DNA of 64,000 nt, from contig NC_091120.1 in assembly GCF_040183065.1 (NCBI RefSeq), positions 173,556,488-173,620,487 on the forward strand, written 5' to 3'. Made by a program: the position numbers and the translations under genes. The stretch comes from Periplaneta americana. Lineage: Eukaryota; Arthropoda; Insecta; Blattodea; Blattidae. Shown here piece after piece: positions 1-10,967 of the stretch. The notes beneath the pieces are model-generated. The model saw nothing but the letters and a program-made list of their open reading frames with translations. It was not told the DNA's origin and made no database searches. The number at the start of each line of letters is the position of its first letter. The stretch's first letter is position 1.

Positions 1-145
1 TTAATGTCGATGATGGGATTCCAAATGCATCAGAGAGTTGTTTCTGATTAAGACTACTGTTCTCATCGTACTTTTGTAAGATTTCCAATTTTTCCAACAC
101 AGAAAGGGCTTTTCGTTTAACACTCACATTCACAGACACTTCAAT
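1..145 (-). mobile_element. Start of a pogo/Tigger-type transposase (cut by window edge)
   Basis: The minus strand reads KRKALSVLEKLEILQKYDEN then QKQLSDAFGIPSSTL, the CENP-B-type N-terminal HTH of pogo-like elements. The rest lies left of base 1. Confidence 0.75.
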
Positions 146-649
146 ACACTAAAGGACAACAGACTGCCCAGCAGAAATTTCTAGAATTTTATTACTGCCG
201 AGTGAGGAATGCTGTTTGAGAGAGGGTTAGCAAGAGGGTGAGGTATTGTAACTGTATGTAGGCTTTAACCACGCAGGTAAGGAGTCGAATAAGAGAGCGT
301 AACAAGAGGGAGGGGTATATTAAGGTATGAAGTATGAAGGTTTAAATGCGCAGGTAAAGGGTCGAATACCAATACTTTTCAGGTTAATGGCACCAGTGAG
401 TTCAATGACCAAGATGTTTCATTGCTGCTACAGTACATTACTGAAAATTACATTGAAAATATTCCAGCATATTATGCGGGACTTGAGCGCAACAAACGAG
501 GTATTTTATAAAGGCGTTATATATAAAATGTGCAGGGACCAGACAAAAAGAGCATATTACACGGGATAGCGTAATAAGTGGGCGCGTCTTATCGAGGTTT
601 TACTGTATTATAAAAAAAAAGTGTTGAAACAAAGCAAAGATGAAGAAAC

Positions 650-675
650 AAGTATATATATATATATATATATAT
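650..675. repeat. (TA)n microsatellite
   Basis: About 12 TA units. The rest of 146-1221 is AT-rich with T-tracts (1167-1215) and a few short frames; no gene recognised. Confidence 0.85.
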
Positions 676-1221
676 CAGATTTAATGTTCAACAATTCAGA
701 CATGTACCTCGACTTCTATTACAGTAAAACACAGTGTAACCGAAACAGTGGAGTAAAATTGCATAATGTGTTTTTGAACCATGACATGCTCTTTTTTTTC
801 TTTAAAAAAAATACTGTCTAAAATATAACTGCGTCTGTGAATGTTTGTGTGAGACAACTACCATCTTGTTCTCGTCCAACAGCAAGGCTACAAATAAGGT
901 TGAATGCAGTAGTTGGAGAAAAATCTGTTTCTCATGCCTTCAATTCACTTGTTTTGTGTTCAGTAGTGGGCAGCTGGTGTACTGTATATTCGTCCTGTCA
1001 AGTGAAAGTTTTTTTTTTATTGCACCTTTTGTTCCACCTATCTCCTATCCCAAGAATTGTGGAATCAATTACAGCTGAATGAGAACTGACAATTGATTCC
1101 GCATGTATCCACTTAGGTAATGCTGTAGGTGTAAGTATTTGTTATTTAGTGCATAACTGCTTTGTTTTTTTTTTTTTGTTGTTTTTTTGTTGTTTTTTTT
1201 TTTGTTGTTTTTTTGTATGAA

Positions 1222-1924
1222 GGAATATGTTAGGAAAAAATCCACAAACGATTAGGGAAAACACGGGAATTTTACTTTTGAAGAGGTGGAAAAATTAAAA
1301 TATCTTGAAGCAACAGTAACAAATATAAATGATACTCAGGAAGAAATTAAACACAGAATAAATATGGGAAATGCCTGTTATTATTCGGTTGAGAAGCTTT
1401 AATCATTCAGTCTGCTGTCAAAAAATCTGAAAGTTAGAATTTATAAAACAGTTATATTACCGGTTGTTCTTTATGGTTGTGAAACTTGGACTCTCACTTT
1501 GAGAGAGGAACATAGGTTAAGGGTATTTGAGAATAAAGTGCGTAGGAAAATATTTGGGGTTAAGAGGGATGAAGTTACAGGAGAATGGAGAAAGTTACAC
1601 AACACAGAACTGCACGCATTGTATTCTTCACCTGACATAATTATGAACATAAAAGCCAGATGTTTGAGATGGGCAGGGCATATAGCACGTATGGGCGATC
1701 CAGAAATGTATGTAGTGTGTTGGTTGGGAGGCCGGAGGAAAAAAGACCTTTAGGGAGATCGAGACGTAGATGGGAAGATAATATTAAGATGAATTTGAGG
1801 GAGGTGGGATAAAATGATAGAGACTGGATTGGTCTTGCTCAGGATAGGGACCAATGGCAGGCTTATGTGAGGGCGGCAATGAACCTCCTGGTTCCTTAAA
1901 AGCCAGTAAGTAAGTAAGTAAGTA
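1222..1924 (+). mobile_element. 5'-truncated copy of the same RTE-like LINE
   Basis: Aligns with about 19600-20404 of the long copy, with roughly 115 bases missing near 1280. It holds the region [16 protein letters not shown] and ends in the same 3' terminus plus tandem GTAA units. Stops and a frameshift near 1740 show it is decayed. Confidence 0.92.
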
Positions 1925-2523
1925 GTAGTATGAAGGAGGGGCCCAAAAGCTAGCTAGTGGACTTATAGTGCCTTAATGCTACTGTAATTGAAGTGATTTT
2001 TTTTTTCAGTCTTAAACAATAACGATCTTGTAGATCGTGCCATCTGTCAATCCAGCCTGCATATTTTAAGGTTCCGATGGAGTTCTACACTTCTGGATAT
2101 GATATCACTGGACATTTGTGCATAGGGATTTATTAAGGATGTTGTTTATAAGAGGAAAGTTGGAGATATGGACGATTTGAAACAGCATATCATTGAAGCA
2201 GTTGTACTAATAACAGCTAATATTGTGACAGGAGCTTAAGTATTGTTTTGATATCTTTCGAGCTACAAATGGTATCTACATTGAAGTATACCGATGTAGA
2301 TAAAACTTTTTGAGCTTCTCTATACAATATAGGAAAAACAAATTCAATAAATCTTAATTAAGATATATATGTATATTTTTGGATACCTCTAGCTGAGAAA
2401 CCCAGTATATTTATTTGTTTATTTATTTTCGCCAACAATGGCAAAATTTATTCCAAATTCTTATTGGAGGCATGTATCATTATGTTCCAAGCCAGAATAA
2501 ACGTCTCGAGATAGACTCTTTTG
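1925..2523. other. Unassigned, likely intron of the clip-protease gene
   Basis: AT-rich. The window's left part should be inside the intron after exon 6. I see no exon for the Gly-Trp-Gly or catalytic-Ser segment on the minus strand here. Confidence 0.5.
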
Positions 2524-3404
2524 TCTAGAGCTGAGACGAGATGTTATGGCACCAACATGCTCGAAGTTTTAAATTGCCGGCAGCAGGGTAGAGGAGTGGG
2601 GGTTTTTGGGTTACGGTTCTCAAGCTCAGAGCGGCAGGCATATCCGTTTCATCTCTTTCTAAAAACATTCGTCTTACCTTAGTATCACCACTTTCCTACT
2701 CAAGAGTCCGAAGGTACCTAATGGAATTACGCCCACTATTCCATCTTTACATTCTTATTCTCCGTCCGAATCAGACGACTGATCTGTGCTGGAATCAGAT
2801 GTCCCTAAGTTTATGGAAATGTTCTCCAAAATGCTGTCCATCACGTGCTCACTTTCAATGTAATTGTTCTCTACTTTCTTCACATATTCATACACTGATA
2901 TCCATTTTTGGAACAAGCGATTGCAGAGTCGGCCTCTGCTTATAGGACTTCCTCATCAAAACTGTCTACAGCTGCAACAATCTTCTTCTTTGGCTGTGAT
3001 TTTTCCGGACTGGAGAAAGAATCTGCTGTTCCTGCCTCAATATTTTTCCCTTCTTTCCTGATTCTTGCCAAGGTTCGCTTTGAAATACCAGTGGCAGCCA
3101 GTACTTTTGCACACACGCTTTTCATTGGAATTGGTATTCCATTTACAGCCTCTTCTGATATGAATTTCCTTGACTATGAACTACTCTATGATTTCACACC
3201 TTAGACAATGCCATAATCACGACGCTCAGAAGGGCAATGTTTTCATTATTAGCAATAGCGGTAGTAGCAGAACGATCTGAACACTTGGCATGCTAGTAAC
3301 CAACTACCGAACACTTCTCCAGTTGAGTGTGAGGGCGAGTCCAAGCAAACGAACTAAAATGCGTCCCTCGCGCTGGTGCCATAACTTCTTGTCCGGACTC
3401 TACA
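2524..3404 (-). mobile_element. DNA transposon remnant with TIRs and a helix-turn-helix fragment
   Basis: Imperfect inverted ends of about 30 bases, both containing GTTATGGCACCA. Inside, on the minus strand (3125-2940), MKSVCAKVLAATGISKRTLA and RIRKEGKNIEAG resemble the N-terminal HTH of a Tc1/mariner-like transposase common in insect genomes. No DDE domain is left. Confidence 0.72.
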
Positions 3405-3420
3405 ATATGTTGTACCTTAC

Positions 3421-3654
3421 CTTTGGCCTGTGAAAGCTGTATTTTGCTGGGTCATACAAGCGGTGTTAATGTTGGGATACACCCCTATTGGAGCTCTCTG
3501 AGATAACTTGATCACTGCTATGTCATTTCGAAGGTTTGCAGAATTAAACTGTGGATGTATGTATATATTGGAGACACCATAATCAATGTAACCATAGGGT
3601 TCTGTATTGCTTCTAATATCCCAATCTCCTAGACGTATTTTGAGTTGAGAATTT
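3421..3654 (-). CDS. Clip-protease exon 6: protease domain with catalytic Asp region
   Basis: One base, 77 codons and two bases; acceptor GTTACAG, donor GTAAGG. It encodes LKIRLGDWDI, IYIHPQFN and LRNDIAVIKLS, the typical segment of clip-domain SPHs with Asp kept, then NTACMTQ. The following exon (Gly-Trp-Gly and Ser region) was looked for between 1 and 3420 and not found. Confidence 0.93.
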
Positions 3655-6600
3655 CTGTAACATTGAAAATATAAATAATTAACAGTGTGTTGCTTCAGTA
3701 TTACAGTACAGTTTTTGTCAACTGATACATTTCAACGGACTTATACCCAGGACTCGAAATGGACGTTTTCACGAACCAGAATGGTCGTCAGAACATGGCT
3801 GAGAGAAAGGCCAGCTGAATGGTACCGAGATGGCATACAGGACCTAACATCTGGGTGGCGTAGGACCATAGATTTGATCGGAGACTGCATGGAAAAATAG
3901 GTGTTTGTAGCCAATTAATTGAGGAATAATGTGGTAAATTTTGATTTGTAATAAAACAACTTTGAATGAGAAAAAAAAATGATGTGCATTAGTTATTGAA
4001 CTGCTTAGTACATAAAAACTCTTTGTTCTAGACTATTTATGTCGTGGCATAACTAACAATGAACAGTATAAATTACACATATTTATGACAATTTTAACAC
4101 AGAACTAAGTAACACATTAACTCACTAATAGACTCCAAACCAAACTGTCTGGCGTGACTCAGTGCCTCCCTGTGTCTTTTTCACTCCACGATTATGCCTG
4201 AACTGCCACAGTAAGGACCCGTGCTCTGACAGTCACTAATGCTATTAATTGCTCTGTAGCTACCCTCCTCCTACCACAGAGTCTGTGATTTTAATGATGG
4301 TATTTAAATTCTTTTCAGTACTTACACGCAGGTGGCTACTTTATGGGCAGCGGTAAGAACATGACTGGGGCCCACAAGTACTCCGCCACCAATGTAGTCA
4401 TAGTCAGGGCCCAGTATGATTGCTGACCATGGAAACTCTGCAAATAGTGCCTAGAAGAAAAAGTAGCTTTAATGTAGTACACTTTATGACAGTAGCATTA
4501 CTATAGGCCTACAACTGGCAAAACTCCGTTGTAGGAGGTTACTAAACCTTATCGCTGTGCTGGAGGCGGAGTCTGGAGTTTCCCTTTATTAATCTGAACC
4601 ATTGTCGCTACAGACTGAAACTCATCTGACAGATCACTGCTATCAGTATGCTCTACTATTGGCTGACAATTTGGAATGAGGAGATGAATAGTATTTTGTG
4701 TCACTCTTTAAGATTGACGTATGCGCAGACCAATGGAGTTTTGTAAGTTGTTCCCCTATAATAGCTATCTTTTTTTCATTTTACATTATCGTACAGAGAT
4801 TGATTAATTACCTAATTATTTATCCTAAAATGTAAATGGCATTTAATAAGATGAATTCTAATGTTTCATTATTCGGGATAGTGGTCTTTTCTCCTAATAC
4901 TATTATTACCCCAAATTCTGTATTTCGGTACTGGTATTAATAAAACATAATATTATTCATGATTTACTTATTCAGATAAAGATTGTAAAATCAACATTGA
5001 AACATTAATATTGCAGAATACGCAACTGATGATTCATTATGCACAATTCAATTAGGGGTCTATAATAGAAATTTGAAAGCATCGTGAACTGCAAATAGTT
5101 TACTCGACACTTTTAAGAAATCATTGTTTCATGAAAGTCTAAAATAAATTTACAATAACGAGAAATACAATGCTCCCTTTTTTATGATCTTATAGCTGTG
5201 CAGCACTTACACTGTATGCATCTGTGCTACTGGCTTCCGTCATGTGGCTCACAAGATAGTCACTCATCATTGCCGCTAATTGTTATTACATTAAAAATTA
5301 AAAATGTAGGTAGCTTCATCTTGAAATGTTCGACATGAAGTGAGTTGCCTAGAATCAAACTGCACTTTCTCCAAATTATGAAATATGGGATTAAGGTAGG
5401 CTATGTTTCAGTGGAGAATTTTGCAGGAATGTGATAAACTGCTCTTTTGGAGTCAAATTGGAATTTATCTGCTTTAGCTTTAGTAGTAAAATCATTGTGT
5501 GGAGTCTAACTGCACTAGTTTTTTTTGTCTTTTCCGACATCAGATTTTTGGATAAAGTGCAGTTTGATTCTAGGTGACTCAAATGTAATATCATTTAGGC
5601 TTTCTTGGTTAAAAATGTCTCTGCTTATCCTTTTTGTCTTTTAAACACTGATATATACATACTGGTACCTTTGGGCATTAATAGTTTGTTAAAAAGAAGG
5701 GCCTATTATTTTCCCATAGTGCACCATACTCCTATTTTCACATCATGAAGAAGGTTGACTTGTTCAGAGCTCCAGTACTTGTTGTTTTGGCTATTTACTT
5801 ACTCCATAAAGATAAAAACAAGCTCATCCCAAAACAGGAAGAGATTAGGGTCAATTTCGCCACCATGCATTCCATTTAAAATCTACTGACAAAATTGATG
5901 CCTGATTACAGGATCACCAGGTCGTAATTCGAAGGCTTAATGTGAAATTAACGTAACTACAATCGGTGTTTTATTCATAACAAAGTTCTTAACAGACAAT
6001 ACGCTTATTTCACATGAACTATACCATTATGTTTTGTAGTTTCGAATTGTATGATATACAAGACTGTTCGGAACTGAGTTACGAATTTTTGTGACCAAGT
6101 AGAAGAACGAATTTGCTATCGATTTGTCAATATTCACAAGATAATGGATCATTGAACAATTTGTAATGGTAACAACACCTAGGAATCTTTCCTGTTATCA
6201 ACTTCGAACTTCATGGGCCGAATTTGTTAATACAATAAATTAAACAACAATACTATATCTGTGTGCCATTTTAAACTAAAATTATAATTAAGAACACGCG
6301 AGAGTGCAACTAGTGTTGCTTTGGGTTCCACTGAGACTCATGTGAACCTTTGCCGAGACTAGAGTGTGTCTGTGATGAATATTACACAATCACTTGTAAT
6401 GTTGTCATGTTCTATTTCGTACATGATTTGTCAAATTATCTGTGAAAAAATTGTGCTCTGTATCAGAGATACACTAGCACATAGAATACGTCACCCAGTT
6501 TCGGGAATGAAACTACAGTTGTATTGGTTTGAATGTTTTATTTTCTTTCGATTTACAAATGTAGAGTATGGGTCTATGATGTGAGAAGTAATTAATGAAG

Positions 6601-7766
6601 TTATGTGCACTATATCAGTACTCAGTATTTTCTCTTCATATGAAGCAGCATCCTAGCTCACAACAAATTTTTCACTAGATTCACTCAAAGTGTATCGTAT
6701 ATGTGTATTATCACTTTAATATTGCAGGACTCGCGATTACAAATCAAGCGAGTAGGGTCGTACAGGTCTGTAGCTGTTCTCGATGCTATGATATTACTGA
6801 AAGGCAATGCAGCATGATTAATTTTAAAAGCAAATTCGCGCCCTCATGCCTGTAGTGAGGGGATGTAGTTTCATTGAGCGTGGTTACATTAGTTCATCAT
6901 CTAACTACTGATAACATTAGCTTTCGGCCAGTGGCAGTGCGTCAATAAGAGCACAAAAGCACGTGAACACTTTGTTTCCATTAATGCACGACTAGTTATA
7001 TTATTTAATACCGTATTGACGTAGTGGGGATGTATTTTATCAGAATCGAGTATTTTAAACTTCCCGCATCTTGCATAAACTTCTTATGTAAACTTGGCAA
7101 ATGCTTTCACGTACAAACCGTGCTCTTTTCAAGAAGCTTACAGGAATTTCACGCATGCGCGGGAGAAAATTGTCTTTTGAAGGCTGCTTATGACTCGTCA
7201 AGAGCACAAAGCATTAAGTGAACAGTGAATCTATCTTACAGATGTCAGGTGCATTGATGCCTATTGTTCACGTGCTGTATCTCGAGGAGGAAATTTAATA
7301 GCCTGTAGGTGTCAGCATTTCTCACTGTCGGAGTGTTTACTTTGTGTGGATGTGTGTACAGTGCTGCTACGAGAGTGTAGTTTGTGAATTACTATACTTT
7401 AGTGTTAGCATAATAGCATAATTTGGCTTTCAAACACGTGCTGGTTGATTGTGGTAGTGGTATGAATTTAAGTAGGCCTATGTGTATGGTGGTGTATATT
7501 ATTTAAGCATAATATATGCTGGCATGTATTTATAGTAATCAATCTATGCGAATGGGATTCAGTAGGCCTACTGGTATAGGCTATAGCGTATCAGTGTGTT
7601 GTGAACCAAAATGTATTACTGAACACACACTTTTGTAAATAACGGCATTGTGGTATGTATTAATTTTTAACAAACATAAACAATGAACTCTGTTCAAGCA
7701 ATTTTGAACAGTAAAGAAGTGGGTAAACTGACTTACCAGGAAAAATTGTAAGTAAAAAGACTGGTA

Positions 7767-7840
<74 letters not shown>

Positions 7841-10800
7841 GTTTTGAATTTATATACGGTTTTTCGATAGTGAAACATTGGAATCAAGACATTTCATATT
7901 AGGCTAAACGTACGATTTCAAATTCTCTTTGGTTTTGGAACACAAAATTGTGAACACACGTAAAATTTTGTCACGAGCCGCCACTGCTTTCAGCATAATC
8001 TTGTTACAGTAAGCATTTTAATTTCTGACATTTTTTGTTTCAGCACAGATCCCAAAATGGGTGTCCGTACTCAATGTAGGAAAAGAATACGGTATTTTAC
8101 ATCAAAATAAAAGATAATATGATTGTTTATTACTTTCAGTCTAGCTATTATTAGTGTGTTGCAATAAGGAAGCTGTTTGACATTGAAATGCCAGAACTGG
8201 CTGCTGTTGAGATATCAGATATGTTGATGAATATTATAACAATAAACAAATGAAGATCTTTCCTCATCAAGACTTTTAAATGTTGCTTACACTCACCTGT
8301 CCTGGCTGCAGCTTTACATTTTGAATTCTTATTGGAGTCCTAGTGCCACATCCTGATGGTGGTATGGTTGTCTGTTGCTGGATATAACAGCAGTATATGA
8401 GGTTCGATGAACATTGAACTCCATTCGGTGGCTGGAAAAATATATCATATAAATGAAACAGTACCAGTATTTATTTCAGATGCAGCAAAGTAAGAAAAAT
8501 TTCACAGTAATAAACATGCATGAACAATGTCATATGTAAGTACATTTAATACTTAATCAAATACTGATAAGTATCAGCAATGCATGCATCTCTAGTTGAA
8601 TAATTTTAATATCACAGTCTAGTATATACAGTCGCGAAGCTCAATACGTAGTAAATATGCAAACATTAGATAATTGCTCACCACTAGGATCGCTAATATC
8701 GCCTCATTACAGGCAATGCAAAATAGTACTGTCACAGTCTATTGTTTCTAGCACCCTCAAAACTCAAGCTTCGTGACTGTATATAGTAGACTGAGGTATC
8801 ATCTTATACGGTAATACCGATGAATTTTTTAATTGTACAATTTCTTCGTAATTTTGTTTTTTACCTTCAATTTGTCTATACATTTATTGTTCTTATGTAT
8901 ATAAACTATTACACTTGTTGTAAAAAATATGTTTAACATTAAATAACATTGTTCGGGAGTAACTAGGATGAAACCGACAGATTTTCGCATAACACAGACG
9001 CAATTCCATCTTTGAATGCTAATGACCCAATATCAATGGCATACCTATGATTATTTATAGGAACATGTCACATGTAAATGAAATAATAAAGACAGATCTA
9101 TCTAAAAAGATGTTTATTTTATTCCCAGAAAATGTGTACATTGTTTAAACAATAACTCAAAAACTTGTATGTCTTAATACTTTTCCTAATCAGACTTTCA
9201 AGCACTTGCTATACCGTATGGCTAAACCATACAAGTTGGATCTGGACATACTGCAAGTGAATACACGTTAATAAATTCGACCTTTTCAAAAATGCAATCA
9301 ATCTCTTATGGTTTTTGGCTTACGCAACTGCTATGCTGAGAGCATGATTCAGTAACGTTGACAATTGAAAGCGTATGACATCACGCAGATAAACATATTT
9401 ACAAGAAGCAGTCACGCAGAATATATGAGACTTTATAGGAAAGGAAACGTGAGGAGATAGGTTATTCCCAATCTAGCAATACCATACCAAAACAACTAAT
9501 GTACCAGTACTCAAATGAAAAAAGACTAATGATAACATAAATAGGCCTACTTTGTTTGTTGTAAATAAATAAATCAATCAATCAATAATGTATTGGTACA
9601 TATAGCGATATTCCAATGATAGTTCAATTTTATTCCAGGATGAAGTTGTTTTAATAAAAAGCCTAATATTTAACGTTATTCAACATTAATCTTGGGATCA
9701 AGATTCCCTAATCATTTTTATTTCATTATACCACATCAGAAAGAGATTTCGTAAGGACATTTATTTCAAGACAGGTACCAGCACTGGATTTTAAGAAACG
9801 AGAACTTTTCAAATCTAGCTTTCAGGTGATTTGAATAATTTCAAGAGAAAAATTGTATACTGGTATTTTTATGAATTTCATCATTGGTAATAAATTATTT
9901 CGTATGATTTTTCTGTATTAAATTCTGAGTGAACACTGCCTTTCCTTATTTCCTGTATTAATAATACAGTATAATACCTAATTGCTTATCTAATGGTAAC
10001 TTAATGATGCTGTATTGATTTTGAAGTTTTCTATCTTTAATGGAATTGGTAACAGTGAAATGTTATTTGGAAAAATGAGTACGAAAATTTGCCGTAGGCT
10101 TATCTGACATTCGCCTTACATTTTTAAAAACCTCAGAAAAAATCCAACCAGATAATTAGCCCAGCCGGAAGTCGAGCCCATGCTCAAAGACAGGTTCGGA
10201 TCAGCTGGCAAATACACTACATCTGCTTCGTCATGTTGGAAACTTCATTTCAAATCCCACAGTCAAAGTGGAAATTATGGCTTATAGATCTCTATAGAAA
10301 ACAATTACCGTATTATAGTTGCCAAGAAAATGTGAAATTTTATTATCTTACCGTTGTCACTATGCGGATGTCAATGATGCCTGACCCATCTGTCCCTGAT
10401 GGAGGAGACTGGCAATAAGAAGAAGGAACACAGACACAGTTGCTGGTGCCTCCAGATCTATCTGCTCAAACAATTCAGTCATTAAATTGATGCTATCAAA
10501 GTTAGTATAATAGGCAGGAAATTGAGATCAAATGAAATACTCTTATTGAATATGGCCACAAAGTCATATATATGCGCTCCTGCATATACATGACGTGTAT
10601 CGTTTCAAATGCAGGCAGTAAGGCCGTAAAAACATTACGAGAGAGGTTCGGCCGGCGCCGTGGATCATGTCCCGGCATAGCTCAGTTGGAAAGAGCGCTC
10701 AGCACACAGAGCTGAGAGGTCCTGGGTTCGATTCCCAGTGCCGGTATGAATTTTTCTCGTATTAAATGGTAATAATACACATTGGCTACTTTATAGTAGA

Positions 10801-10905
10801 CGTGTAATATTCAATGAAGTGGGCGAGACCTCATACTTAATGAATATTGATGTATTAACTGTTAACAGTTGTTACTAACTGTTGTTGTTGAATATGGCCA
10901 CAAAG

Positions 10906-10967
<62 letters not shown>

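Noticed and set aside
327-569. Small 80-codon gene
   Set aside because: No domain, signal or splice context; the region next to it is transposon-derived.
10671-10745. Functional tRNA gene
   Set aside because: Stems mostly pair and boxes A and B are good, but the base before the anticodon is not T, the stem/loop length is awkward, and the unit is part of a repeat.
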